Source of the DNA: Membranipora membranacea
Lineage: Eukaryota > Bryozoa > Gymnolaemata > Cheilostomatida > Membraniporidae
NCBI GenBank assembly: GCA_914767715.1
Contig: OU612066.1
Span: 1,493,001 to 1,557,000 of the forward strand
Length of the DNA stretch: 64,000 nucleotides
Direction: 5' to 3'
The notes under the pieces were generated by a model, which was not told the origin of the DNA, ran no database searches, and saw nothing but the letters and a program-made list of their open reading frames with translations. The position numbers were made by a program, and so were the translations under genes. Positions 1 to 12,340 of the stretch are shown piece after piece (position 1 is the stretch's first letter; each line of letters starts with the position of its first letter).

Positions 1-76
1 GAGAGAGGGCAAACAGTTTCTCTCTGATGGCAATGCTCTTTATTTCTTTCTATCACAGCAATGCAATCTTTTACAG

Positions 77-933
77 GAATATACTGAAAATGGATATTGG
101 GAGCCTACCACAACCACCGGCTTTCAAGAAAGTTCGAAGAACTTCTGAGGACCAGAAATATATAAACTCCAGCATACAAGTGAGACATCTAGAAAATGGT
201 GAGTCTAATAATAACAGATCTGTGATTGTCCCTCCTCTGTTAAGGTCGCTAAGAGCCATTGTTGTGGAATTAAGTCATGAGAACCGTTCCTGCTTTATTT
301 ACCCTCAGCTTAAGATGTCTGGCGATTTACTATAAACATCTCATTAAATTGCAGGGTGTCAGTCACAGGTGGAAAAAGACAGTCATCAGCGTATTGGAGG
401 TGAGTAGTGTTTGGTCATCTGCTGAATCTTGTTTTGATGACTGAGACGAAGTGCATCTTTGCTATATTCTCACTGTAGCTTATTTTGATGATACATTTTT
501 GCGCTAGTCATAAAAACATAACGAGTTCAGATTGAATGAAGCTATTTATGATACATGATGGCAACACAAAATCACAGCACCAACTATAGAACTGCACTAT
601 ACTTTGCAAGGAAAACCAGAATGTTACCTCTGCTGATTCTTCGCACTCTTATTTGCAGACGGACTCAACTATCAGCCTGTTGATAACAGTTCATCAGGCT
701 ATAACTCGTGTAGCTGTCTCGGAGCATGTAGCTGCCAGAGTATTCTGTTAAATGCTCCAGGTGAGCCAAAAACAAGCGGACCTACAAAGCTTGAGACCAG
801 TCTGGATTTCCCACAGAGTTCAGATGAGTACATTACAGAAAACACACACCTTATACCCAAAGAGCAGACGACTCAGCCGGGATGCTGCCCTCTCTGTAGA
901 TGTCGCTGCTGTTCTTGCTGTATTATCTGTTGA
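77..933 (+). CDS. 3' end of an unrecognised gene with a Cys-rich, CAAX-like C-terminus (partial)
   Basis: Three exons join in one frame: 77-198, 355-399 and 659-933, with AG/GT borders and intron phase 1 at both internal junctions. The gene enters from the left of the window, so its 5' part is missing. The product is hydrophilic and rich in Ser, Pro and Gln. It ends in a dense cysteine cluster (CCPLCRCRCCSCCIIC), and the last four residues, CIIC, have the form of a CAAX box. In known proteins, cysteines next to a CAAX box are palmitoylated and the CAAX Cys is prenylated, so I infer a membrane-anchored cytosolic protein. A second cysteine cluster (CSCLGACSC) lies about 30 residues into the last exon. 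I do not recognise the family. The gene structure is convincing; the function is not known. Confidence 0.6.
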
Positions 934-3900
934 GTGATTGTTTCCTAATTCCCTACTTCCACATCCCTCTAATCCGGTGGTCAATAATCACTCTAAAATG
1001 AGCCTGTCTACTTATTACTTCTTATAATTACTACGGCTCTTTATATTTTTAGTAATTTCAAAGATTTGAAATACATATGATAGTTTTATGTTATCTACAG
1101 ATATTTCTATAGCCTGCTGGGAAATAGGTAACTTGTCTTACTAGTTTAGTCTTTGGACATCTCAATCATGCAATACTCCCTGGAAGCGATCTAAAAAAAT
1201 GATACTCCGGTATATGGGATCTGAATAAGACCTAGTGCATAAAAAAAAAAATCAAAATATTGTTTCCTATGTCATTTATACGCTCTAAACACATGATAAT
1301 AAATATGTAATTATAAATAAATTCAGTAATTCAGTCTTATATTGTGCTTCGTACTGATTAGATTGAGATGTATTATCTTCGGCTAAACAAGTGTGACATG
1401 TTGATGGGATGCTGGATAGACCTGATGGGGGGGGGGGGGGTGACACACATGGGCTGGCAGACAGCCAGATGAGAAAACTTTAGAAATGTAGTTATATGTT
1501 TGAACGGTGACCACATATTGTATACCTCTCACATCTACCATATCTGATTGTAGACTGAAGATTCGTATATCATTGGTTGTTTAATGTGGTGTTGGTTCGA
1601 AGCGTTGAGTAATAAAATTGAGAAACCATGAGAATTAAGTCAAGTACAATCGACTTTTATGCTTTATTGATACTTCCATAGACATGTGTATGAATGTTTC
1701 TACACAAAAATAGAGGTGTCTGGATGGATATAGCAATGACATTTTCAGGAAGTACTTGTAGCCTGGACAGGCTGTCGGGGGGTGGGTGGGGAGGACTATT
1801 TTCTATCTGCTGGGTAAACATATTTGATGACCAGCTTGTTCAGCCTCATATCGGTCTCCCTGGAGAATATGTGCCACAAAATTATGGAGGTATACAAGTA
1901 TATCATGTGTATATCTACTCAATTCAACTTCAATCATTTACGCTTATAGCTAATTATTACTGATCAGTGTCAGTGGTGAGATTAAGTATTCAGTGGATAA
2001 CTAGAGGGAACCATTACGTCATGATATCTGACCATGCTAACGTAGCTGTTTTAGGTTTTCAATTTAATAATCAATATATAGTCAACATTTCACCCAAGCG
2101 TGTGTATTCCAATGCAATGAAAGACAGCTAGGAGAAACTTTGCAGAATTACATATCAACATGTGCTTTGTTCTTGCCGATATAAGTTTTGACCAGTTTTG
2201 GAAGGTATAGCCTTGTGCGCTGTTTATAGAGGGAGGATGGTTGATAACTGAATGCCACTACCTGCAGTCTAGGCAAAGTTTACAAACTATATATCTCCTA
2301 TTTTTTCCTCTGTCATAAGACCAGTTATGTGTATTAAACAAAAATAGATATAAGAAAGTGGCCTATTTTAATACCAATATGAAACGTATACATTTATATA
2401 TATTATGTATATTCTAATACTAGAAAATAAACACAGGTATGTGTCGTTGATCAGCAATCACTATGATAGGAGAGCAACCAGCAGATTATTCTAAACACAA
2501 TTGATCTACCTTATTGGAATGGAGGTGGTATTAGGTCAATCCTTTTTAACCAGCAGACCGTACCTTGAATGGACAAGTATATTTTCATTGACCACCTTAG
2601 AAGTGTGAAAATACATACTGGAATGCAAGGAGCCCTATTTTTGTGCTGTTGAATGTCTGGAATGTTACACTAATGACAATGATTTTGGGCATTGAAATAA
2701 CTTTGCAAAATTGAATTCAGCGATAAAAAAATGTCACCCAATTATTTTTGGCCATCATCGCCGCTTGTGACTCCAGGATGCTATTTTGACGTGCTAGAAG
2801 TTGAAACATGGCCGTAGTTAACAATTTATATCAACTTCAATCTCTCCTTCTCTAGTCACACTGCAGATTAAAAACAAACTACATTATGAGCACATAGTCT
2901 ATGTAGATCACAGCATGGATTAGTTAACAAGGAACTGATATGATATTTCCTAATTCTCATTTCTCAGGTTGGTCGACAGCTTACTTACCACTACTTGTCA
3001 TATATGGAATAAATCATAGATAATAACATTGAGCATTGGTTGGGTACATGGGAGCACTAGAATATTGTGCCCCGGCTTATACTCACATTTTATTATACTC
3101 GGAGTTATTAGCTGGCTGGGAGGCTACAACCAAATCCAACCACCAATACGCCGAATTAATCAAATAAGTACATCAGCACAAATGCTTTCATTTGCTCCGG
3201 AACTCTTTAGACAATATTTTTCTCTAATTCATTTATGGGTGATTTTAACGATTGATAAAATAAGGGGCTGTCAGTAGTTGAACTGAATTTGTTTCTCCAT
3301 CCAATTACTTTGCATACATACATTTTTCCCTCCCTATCTAAAGAAGTGAAAACTGCACAATTCTTGTCTCTATTGAAGATTACCATACCTGTTGTTTCCT
3401 TAAGGTCATGCCTCGCCAAAATTTTCAAAATGACCAAAGAAGTCTACACTCAAAATTTAACAACTTTACGCCATGATGTAACGTCATAGTGCGACATTGA
3501 GTTTCAGCAACAAGCTAAAACCTATTGGTACTATGGTCCATATAAAAAGACATTGAAAGTTCGGGGAGCAATAAATGCATTTATTTCATAAAGACTACAT
3601 TTATACCATGCAGCCATAACAACAATATAGTTAAATGTATGATTTGGCTTGAAAGAAGATAACATTCAAATTCACAAAATAATAGTTAAAAAATCGGTGT
3701 TGACAGTGCTATAAAGAAAGTGAGCTGTGTCAATTGTTGGCCAAGGTGTACAATAATGCACTTTCATCATTGCCCTCACAACCGTAATAGCGCCCTAAAG
3801 GTGAGGTATTATGGTATATTACCAACAATACCCACAAATTCGATTGCACAAAAAAATATAGCTCATTATTGAAGTTGTCCAATCACTTGGTAAGGGAACA

Positions 3901-5001
3901 TAATACTAATACATTTGCTGTATAGAACCGTTCTCCCTGCCGTGAGTATACTATGTGGAACACTAGCATTGAGGCTTTGAATTGTGTAGTTGTGACAGTG
4001 TTATTATTGCCTTGCAGTTCACATACCATGTCTTGGCGATTTCAATCTGATTTTGAGCACAGAAAATTGCAATCGATTATGCAGTTTGTTTTGAACAGTT
4101 CGATATTAATCTTTTTTCTAATGAAAAAGATAAGATAAGACTGATCACAAGAACCTGCTCAGTGTATAGTAATTTGAAAACTCGAAATCCGATAAAAATT
4201 AGTCAAGTGATCAACATAAGTCCTACACTGTGGACTGCAAATCAAAGACAGAATTCGATGTTGTAATGTCAGCCACAACTAAGTGTCTCACTTAAGCTTT
4301 ATGTGGTGTCCAGTCTAGGTTTTTATGAAGTATATCGGCTTTACTATTGTTTTAGGTGTTTGTGTACTGTTAGTTATATGGATATTACAGGTACATGCAC
4401 TGATATATATTCATATCAATGGGTAAATGTAATTACACTGCAAACATCCAACCTACTTCATAATGGATAGAAGGTTTTAGTCAATTTTTTACACTGCTGC
4501 TTCATTGGTTGTATATGATCGAAATTGACACCTGAGTTTTTATCGCCAGAAAATCAAGAGTTAGCTGGCTAGCAACTTGTGTGAAAATGATTGAAATGAG
4601 CAGCCAGCAGATCTTCACCACACACTGATCATGTAATATAATATTGCAAATTATATCTCTGTATGAGTCGCATCAAAATGTAATTTGGTGTGACTACCAA
4701 GTTCAACTTTACTAATTAGGGCCAGCATGTGTTAGGTGAATGTACTAAATTGACTCTAACGAACAGAGGTACACATGTTAGTCTCAAGGCCAGTGTGCTT
4801 GCACCTCGTGTCTCTAAATGGATGCTCTCATCAAAACTGCAGGATAATATATCATAATATCACATAATATGACAGCATAGACAGGATATATTATATCCTT
4901 CCTCTGTGCCGACACCTAGAATATGACAGACAATTGGACAGTCTGCTTCCTTGATGAATGTGTCAAACAATAAGAAATTATTTATGTCGATGTTCTTAGA
5001 T
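934..5001. other. Intergenic, no gene recognised
   Basis: About 4 kb of AT-rich sequence with only short ORFs that lack splice-linked partners or family similarity. I see no coding exon, RNA gene or complete mobile element here. Confidence 0.5.
1427..1441. repeat. poly-G tract
   Basis: A run of about 14 G residues in otherwise AT-rich DNA just downstream of the first gene. Length may vary between individuals or be a sequencing artefact. Confidence 0.8.
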
Positions 5002-5007
5002 TTTATT
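5002..5007 (-). terminator. AATAAA poly(A) signal of RPS11
   Basis: AATAAA on the minus strand, about 36 bases past the RPS11 stop codon, a normal position for a very short ribosomal-protein 3' UTR. Confidence 0.7.
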
Positions 5008-5042
5008 CAGAACATCAGGGAAAATATTGCATCAGGCTCAAT

Positions 5043-6852
5043 CTAGAATTTCTTGAATGATTTCTTAGATCCAGCACCTTTGACTACTTTGATGACATTG
5101 AATCTCACAGTCTTGCTTAGAGGGCGGCATTCTCCTACTGTGACCGTATCTCCAGGAGCAACGTCACTGTAACAAAACAAGAACAAATATAACCACTTAT
5201 ATGTAAGACACAGATTCCTGCTGAGCATCTAATCTGGTTTGATTGCATCTAAACCATCTCAGTCTAGGTATAATGTTGGCAGATAGATGAATTAAAAGTG
5301 CCTGTCTGGACACACAAGCTACGATGGGGTATTTTTATTAAAAAGCAGTCATGGAAAAGAGGTTTGCGTCATCTTTTAATAAATGAATGAATGCACATCA
5401 GGCAGGTAATTTGCCATGTCAGAAGATGAGTACTATTATTGGATAAAATTAAAACAGCTTCTAGTATATAACTATGTAGTATGGTCCTCCGCTTTTTTCA
5501 TAACTTTAGTTCAATCTTTGGCCTACATGAATCAATTACATCGAAAAAGTTTGTTGTTTACATCTATAGGGAATTCACTTCAATTGTTTACTGTTTAGAT
5601 TTTGTCTTCAATATCAATTAAATTTATCAGTAACTTCTTAATTGGAAGCTCTATCACAATGTCTTCATACGTCGTCTTGACGTCAGTTTTAGGGCCAATC
5701 AATACATGGGATTAGCAATAAGGTTAACTTATGTATGCATTGGTACTTTCGAATTCGAGAATCCTATTGATTCGCTTCGTCGGCATAGGGCAATTTTGCC
5801 TGACATTTTTAACCAATAGCTGTATATTAACGCTATATTTGCTGCCACTTAAAAAGTGATATATTTCAGTTACCCATCTTCTCTTTTGACAAATGTATGA
5901 TGCACAACTTACCGGAAACAGGGGCTGATGTGTACAGAAAGGTTCTTGTGTCTCTTCTCAAAACGTCTGTATTTTTTGACAAAGTGTAGGTAATCCCTTC
6001 GGATAACAATGGTCCTCTGCATTTTCATCTTCTTGACTACTCCAGTAAGGATTCTTCCTCTGATATTTACTGGTCCAGTGAATGGACACTTCTTGTCAAT
6101 ATAATGTCCGAGAACAGCCTGCAATATAACCAATGAGCCTTTGAAGATCATGTTAATAGTATTTCCACATCAGATTCAAATGTTCTTATATAAAGATACT
6201 TCAGCTAGCACTACTGTGTCATGTGTACATGAGAGGAAGATAGAAGCGTCATGGTTTTGGTTGTAAGAACTCTTACCTCACGGGGAGTCTTGAAGCCAAG
6301 GCCAATACTTTTATACCATCTTGGATTAGCCTTGTTCTTGGCCATCAACAAGGATTTCTTGTTGAGGTTGACATTTCCCTGCTTTTGGAAAGCGCGTTCT
6401 ATCTGAAAAAGTCAAAACAGCAAGACATTGAACCTACATAATTATGCGGCAACACAATCTCATATTTACATTCCATTATTTGCATTCAATCTTGCTGCTG
6501 AACGAACAGATAGACTGCAGGTTCTAACGCAACCGTCTTTCTCATGTGAGTAGTGTTATAATACTCTTGAAACAGCAACATAGATTATATATATCAGACA
6601 CACACAGCTAGCCTATTCTACTTCAAATCCAATTCTATTACTTCAAATTAATCAATTCAATGACAGCTTGAACACCAAAATGAGCTTAAACCATGAAGGT
6701 AATAGTCTGCATAGTCTCTATGGACCCATTTGGTTACTACTCACTCATAAAAACCTTGCTCTGAATGCCTACCATCGAAGTCTGACATGCATTAACAGCA
6801 AAAAATGTCATAACATTGATGTTTCATTAAAATTCCATACCTGTTCCGACAT
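5043..6852 (-). CDS. RPS11: 40S ribosomal protein S11 (uS17)
   Basis: Core small-subunit ribosomal protein of the cytosolic 40S subunit. Four coding exons on the minus strand join without a break: 6841-6852 (MSEQ), 6277-6402, 5913-6118 and 5043-5166, giving 155 residues against about 158 in vertebrates. Recognisable blocks are [70 protein letters not shown] and the C-terminal [20 protein letters not shown], all diagnostic of eukaryotic uS17. All introns are GT-AG and phases match (0, 0, 2). The tiny first exon and the pyrimidine-rich cap region upstream of the ATG are typical of ribosomal-protein genes. I looked for a box C/D snoRNA in the introns, as in vertebrate RPS11, and saw no convincing pair of boxes. 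Confidence 0.96.
5678..5685. promoter_or_regulatory. CRE-like TGACGTCA in the last RPS11 intron
   Basis: A perfect palindromic TGACGTCA, followed about 9 bases later by CCAAT. The consensus fits CREB/ATF binding. It lies in an intron, so any enhancer role is inference. Confidence 0.3.
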
Positions 6853-6859
6853 GATGGCT

Positions 6860-6872
6860 GCGTAAAAAGACA
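6860..6872 (-). promoter_or_regulatory. TOP-like pyrimidine initiator of RPS11
   Basis: On the minus strand the sequence just upstream of the start codon reads TGTCTTTTTACG. This is a C/T-rich initiator like those at the cap site of ribosomal-protein mRNAs (5' terminal oligopyrimidine, TCT initiator). It implies a 5' UTR of only about 15-20 bases and growth-dependent translation control. Start mapping would confirm it. Confidence 0.5.
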
Positions 6873-8833
6873 GATTAAGGGGTACGCGAGTAAGATATCA
6901 AAGGGTCAGACCAATTGGATGACAGTTTGCAATGAAGTGACCAATAAAAGTAGGCTTTACAATCTGACATAAGACAAGATGGCAGCCTCCACTAAATTTC
7001 AGCTAGTAGTAAGTTGAATATAATTTCAAGCTTTTTGCAAGAAAGTCCGTATCAATAGCCTACTAGTCTAATTGTTAACACTCTCATCCCATTCCAAAAT
7101 TCATTTTGAATATCAACAGACATATAAAATTTATTAAAAATGGCTAATTTCCCAAGAGGCCCACTCATTGCATTGCTGTGATCTGTACTGTCTGAGTGAG
7201 TCGGTCACTGACTCTCTTGACTTAGTCAGTGGAGTAGAATAATCACTCAACCATATTCCATGTTGCTACTTATTTCAATACGGAACGCAACACGGTTTAA
7301 AGGAGGTTGAGCTAAGTTATGTATATATGCTAATACTGCACAATATACTATACTTACTACTAATTACTTCATAAGTATGAAGTAGTATATTGTGCAGACA
7401 TTTGTCAACAAACCTACTAATTAACTTACACCTCCTGTTACTTACTCACTTAACCTTTACCTTCCACTTGATCCAAAGCGTCCACGTCATAAGGTGCACA
7501 TGAATATTGAATAACCATACCTTCAGTGTGTCATGGTTTGGTTTGAAGATCGGGTTTTGTTGTTTTGCTGTGGGTTAGGATTGAAAAAGATCGGGCGGCT
7601 TGATTTCAGTGAGCGGATATAAAACATAAGAGACTCTTTTTTCAGGCGCTGGTTAACCAATCTTGAAGATTTTATGCTAAGCCCATAGTTTATACTTATG
7701 TACTTTGGTGTTTGACGAGAAGTAACAGTGTGGTTTTGTAAATACAACCCTGTCTATATTTTATCAAGATCAACGCTCAAGTCAATTAACGTCGGTTGTG
7801 GTTAATCATTACATGGATATAGTTAGTTTTGTTAGGAGGTGAGAGTGTTAGTCAGAATCATCGCCAGTTGTGTTTACCTTGCTACGGACTGTACCGGTAT
7901 CGCCAGGGTTTTACTCTGTGTTGCCAGCCTACGACACGACTTTGCCTCTGGTGTTGTGCACATGGGTGTTGATCTGAAGATATTCGTTAAGATTTACTTT
8001 GAACGTTCACGCTTCTATCTTTCTTAGAAACTTAGTATCAAGATCGTCTCTTCTGTCAGATAAAGAAGCTATATCATGGATATGTATACATTCAGTGACT
8101 TGACTCTTTCTACTCTGGAGTAGTTAGTGTGTTGGTTGCACTTGATCGAGTGAATCAATAATTGTCTAGAATGGTCTACATGCATGTTCATCCTTTGATC
8201 TAGCCAAAAATATCTAGTTGACCGGGAAGAATTCTCCCCATATCAACCTTTATGCAACTTGAGGCGAGTTTGTGGGACTTGCATGTTGTTCAATTTCTGA
8301 GTTCTCACCAGCTGGTGTGATATCATCATTACCAGACTACTCTGTGGAACACATCGCTGTACATCATATTACTCAAAATGATAATGATATTTGCTCATAC
8401 GCATAATATTCTATTCTGAAAGATCTATTATCTAACTGTGGCAATATTTGCCGTTATAGGGATATATTCGGTTTCCAAGCGGGCGTATGGCAGTTTTAAA
8501 ATAGGTCGCAAACTTTGCATGCGATGTTGTCAATAAGGCGAGCGGTTGCATGAAAAATCATCTCATTATGAAGCGGATTGGTTTGTATCAGAACTGGATT
8601 TTTTTTACTCTCTTGCAATGTGTAAAAAAAAATTAGCTTAATAATGCTCACCTGCATGTGTGTTTTACTTATACCTATCATGCTCAAGAAAAATAAAGTG
8701 AAGCACATTAATTCTGGATACCCACCTGCTTACAAATTTTGTAAGTTTTGCCACAACGTCCTTGTTCTATAGATTCAGCAGTAGGTCTACATCGTTGTTT
8801 TCAGTTGCCCAATGGTGTACTAATTTTTTTCAG
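6873..8833. other. RPS11-NDUFV3 divergent intergenic region
   Basis: Spacer between two genes transcribed away from each other. A donor-like AG|GTGAGAG near 7836 could end a noncoding first exon of NDUFV3, because the NDUFV3 start codon sits directly after a splice acceptor. It also contains the 7336-7397 foldback. No other coding exon is visible. Confidence 0.35.
7336..7397. repeat. Imperfect foldback: 21-bp stem with a 16-nt one-sided insertion
   Basis: The right arm at 7377-7397 is the exact reverse complement of 7336-7350 plus 7367-7372. The left arm carries 16 extra bases (7351-7366), and the loop is AAGT. As RNA it would fold into a long hairpin with one large bulge. Confidence 0.75.
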
Positions 8834-9537
8834 ATGAACAGGGCTCCAGTGGCCTACAACAACATATTACGCTCATTCACCCTACGAACCCTGAGTCAAC
8901 AAGCTAACAAACCTCCCGGAACCCCTGACAAGCAAGCTTCACCATCAAAGCCAGGTATGTCATTTTCACTTGTATGATTCTGATAAAGCTGACCATGAGG
9001 GTATCAACCAATCAAAATTGTATTCATCTTCATATTTGAAACAGAGAGAGGTACACCTATTGGGGCCCATAATACACATGCCCATAGAAACCTTGCGTCT
9101 CTTTATATAGGAGAGACAGAGCGGATTCTTTTTTTCTGCATGTGGGGACCTTTGGTATTCTAAACTTGTTCCGCAAGCACCTGGCTAGGAAGAATGGTGA
9201 GCCAGTGTCAAATCATGAATGACTGCAGGGAATTGATCCTGGATCTACAAGTCTGTACCCTTAACCGTTGACAACTAAGAACTTCAGACCAAGTCTTGAT
9301 TACTGGCTACTGATTTGTACATCATCAATCGGAGAAAGTATTGTGTGCTCTGATATGTTTTACCTATACCTCAGTTGATGTTATACAGAGTTATTTCTTG
9401 CAGTTACAGAGTCAGCAGCTCCTAACACTGAATACATGGCTAAGGAGTTCTTTGAGCACAATCCCATGACCTATTATGACTATGAAGTTGAAATGAGTCC
9501 AAGCCGACTACAGCAGCCGTCTAGCTTAAAGAAGTAG
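8834..9537 (+). CDS. NDUFV3: NADH:ubiquinone oxidoreductase subunit V3 (complex I 10-kDa accessory subunit)
   Basis: Two coding exons, 8834-8954 and 9404-9537, join in phase 1 to give an 84-residue protein. The N-terminus (MNRAPVAYNNILRSF, then LRTLSQQ) is basic, hydroxylated and free of acidic residues, as expected of a mitochondrial targeting sequence. The C-terminus holds the short conserved NDUFV3 block, here FFEHNPMTYYDYEVEM followed by SRLQQPS, matching the family pattern of Tyr-rich segment, acidic helix and R-x-x-QPS end. The subunit sits on the matrix-side flavoprotein module (NDUFV1/V2) of complex I. The ATG directly follows a TTTTTTCAG acceptor, so a noncoding upstream exon is likely. 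The extra exon of the long vertebrate isoform is not seen. The family is short and weakly conserved, so confidence is below that of the other genes. Confidence 0.78.
9108..9305 (-). mobile_element. tRNA-derived SINE, family B, copy 1
   Basis: Read on the minus strand it starts with a tRNA-like head: a box A region around 9270-9295 and a box B (GGATCAATTCC) at 9229-9239. A body follows that contains the complement of GTTCCGCAAGCACCTGGCTA. The same order and a nearly identical body occur at 48590-48815, which shows a dispersed family. It is diverged and probably inactive. Confidence 0.7.
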
Positions 9538-9990
9538 AGAAAGTGACAATACATCTTTGTGATAACTACCTAAAGGACATTTTGTCTCCGTGTGTATGAT
9601 GTTTTTGCTTCAAATATCGACGCGACTGAATCATTATTTATTTTGCTCATAACTTAGGCTGATCAGTAGATGGTTTGCAGCTGCACAACGATCACCATTA
9701 TAAAAATCTTGTTTTGTATGTAGTGGTCAATATCATTTCACCTATTTGGTTTCTCACCAGTAAATTCTGATGCCATTAAAATTCTCATATGTGCCAAATG
9801 TAGACATCTGTGTACTCTCCATTAGTCCGAAGTGTATGACCATCAGATTGACACATACAACCACAAGATGGTTGGTCATAGATAAATAGCAATATATTAG
9901 AATTCTGTGCCCTTACCAAGTGATCGGATAACTTCAAAAAACATGCTATGCTCTAATGAACAAATGCCTTGATAAGTACGGGTATAGGTG

Positions 9991-10023
<33 letters not shown>
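9991..10023. repeat. (TA)n microsatellite
   Basis: About 15 uninterrupted TA units. Confidence 0.95.
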
Positions 10024-10029
<6 letters not shown>

Positions 10030-10534
10030 ACGGACATGTATCTACAGAGATTGGCAGACATGTATTCAGAAATATACCCCATTGATAAACGCATATGAGA
10101 AGCAGTTCATTTGGGTGGGTTGTGAGTTTGTTTTAGCCAGTCACGAAATAAATTCTTATGATGCTACAAAACTTGGTTACCGACTTGTTTTAACAGCATT
10201 GAGAAGTTTGAATAGTTTTGGTAAATTTCAACAGAGACGAATTGTGAAATTTTCGCTTGTTTAGACAAAAAAGCAAGTTAATGTGAAGAAGGTATATTCT
10301 TTGCTGTAATATGATTTTGATCAACTGATCGCTTACTCCTTGGTTTGATATTGCAATAGCTGCAGCACTGCATCATAGCAAGGAGTTCAAGTCTTTAACT
10401 CCTGGATCATAGTGACTGCAGACAACTCCATCTTTTGTCAATTGTAGTTTTGCTCTTGCTTTGTCCTCAATCAATTGCTTTTTGCTGGGTATAAACAACT
10501 GATGTTATCACTTGGGAAGATCAGTTGTTTATTT

Positions 10535-10580
10535 GTAAAATCCATAGATTTAAAAACAGTTTTTAAATCTATGGTAAAAT
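10535..10580. repeat. 33-bp perfect palindrome between 7-bp direct repeats
   Basis: Positions 10542-10557 and 10559-10574 are exact reverse complements around a single A. The block is flanked by GTAAAAT at 10535-10541 and GTAAAAT at 10574-10580; the repeat and the palindrome share one base. See the palindrome finding. Confidence 0.85.
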
Positions 10581-11024
10581 CAGATAAATGAGTAGATGTA
10601 TTGGTCCATTCCATAATCAGTGTGTGGATTATGTGCTGGCCCAGATTTGGTTTGGGTGTTACTCCTGTTCTGGTCAGCCTGTACCAGCTGTTAATGGCTA
10701 ACTGCTGGGCCCTAAACTTGAGGGAAGGATGTTTAGGGTGATCTTTAAAGCTAAGGTGCAGGTAGTTTTAAAAGCTCCTGTGGCTAACATCAGTACTGAT
10801 CTATTTGTCTTGGATAATTCAGTAATGTAGTTGGTTTTGGTTGTGGCCTCTAGCTTTACAACAATGCTGTGAAGGAATAAAGGGTAGATATTACTGTGCA
10901 AGACCCATAACACAGTTGGGTCTGAGGCCCCATCTCATTCCTATTGCCTGGTTACAAAACCATGGAGAAAATAATTTCACTTTAGTAATAGATGTAAACA
11001 ATATAGCTCTACCTAAACAAAAGA

Positions 11025-11291
11025 ATGCTGAATCAGTGCAGGGAGCATCTCCAGAAGATGAAGTCCGGGGCTAAGCAGCTGACTGATCTGCTCCAAACAA
11101 CAGGTGGTGGACTGGCAGCACTCAATCTTGATCCGGTGTTCCCCCAGATAGCAGCAGCGGTCCCATTGATAACCAATGATGACAGGGAGCAAGTTATCCA
11201 ATCATTGCAAGGGCACATAGTGAGATGTGACATCCAATCACTTTGGTCGACCTCAACTCTTGTCCTCTGTCAAGCTACAATGTTGATTTAA
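11025..11291 (+). CDS. Hypothetical 88-residue ORF, unrecognised
   Basis: An ATG-initiated ORF whose base composition is clearly more GC-rich than its surroundings and whose translation looks protein-like, with an amphipathic stretch LTDLLQTTGGGLAALNLD and few rare residues. An in-frame stop lies 19 bases upstream of the ATG, and an AATAAA lies about 30 bases past the stop codon. I cannot assign a family. It could be a small gene, the last exon of a spliced gene, or a decayed retrocopy. Confidence 0.2.
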   Translation: MLNQCREHLQKMKSGAKQLTDLLQTTGGGLAALNLDPVFPQIAAAVPLITNDDREQVIQSLQGHIVRCDIQSLWSTSTLVLCQATMLI

Positions 11292-12096
11292 GCTATGTTA
11301 CAAATTTACTCAATGCCAAAAAATAAAGGGACCTTCAAATTATACCGATATGAAACCTGTTGAGAGATTTTTCATCAGTTTTGAAATAAAAGCTAAGGCT
11401 CAAGGTGGTCTAAGAACCAAAGATGTCTGTACTATGAAGTTGCCCCCTTAATATCAAGGAGAGGACAACATTAAATTATTCATGATATATGCCTATTCCG
11501 CTTATATCAAGTTGTTTTGATCAAGGAAAGATAACGAAGGAGAGCAAAGACATCCAAGCTAGTAAATGAGGATAATGAAATAAGCCAGGGCACAATGTTC
11601 TAGTTTTCTCATGTACTCCACCAATACTCGATGTCATCATCTATTTTTTATTCCATACATAACTATAACAAGTAGTAAGCTGTCAAACAACAGAAAATTC
11701 TTAGCTAACCCATGCTGTAAAACGTCACAGACTCAATTGCTCATGATGTAGTTTTATTCTTTTTCAATTTTAAATGTAACTAAAGAAGAAGGAAAGATCT
11801 AGGTTGATGTTAACTACGCCATGTTTCAACAGCTAGTGCGTTCAAATAACATCCATGAGTCACAAGTGACAAAGATGGTCAGGTATTGCGATGCATGACC
11901 AAAATATTTGAGTGACATTTTCACATTGCTAACTTTGATTTTCCAAATATATCTCAAAGTAAGGATATCCTTACTCTGTGACCTATATGGTTCGATAATT
12001 TGTAACTACTACGTGGCCAAAAGTGTGTAAATTGACCACAAGACACCATTCAAATCTGAATCCCATCAAAAGTCATTGCTCAGCATAAAAAGTTTC

Positions 12097-12102
12097 TTTA
12101 TT
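12097..12102 (-). terminator. AATAAA poly(A) signal, probably of SNRPG
   Basis: AATAAA on the minus strand about 240 bases past the SNRPG stop codon. Confidence 0.4.
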
Positions 12103-12340
12103 ATGAGACAATATATGTTTTTAATATACATAGCATGGAAAACTGAACTGATAAGTGAAATCAGGAATTTATGAGAGGTCGAAACAAGGAGAAAAATTTG
12201 TTAAAATTATCCCCGCCGGCGACAATTATGTACACAATATCCACAGCTAAATCTTATTGCAGTGGCAAACTCATCCAATCCAAAAGAAGAAAATGATGTC
12301 TATGTACATGGAATATAAAATAATATACTAGAATCTGCAT

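Noticed and set aside
6403-6840. Box C/D snoRNA in RPS11 introns, as in vertebrates
   Set aside because: No C box (RTGATGA) paired with a D box (CTGA) and terminal stem found on the sense strand.
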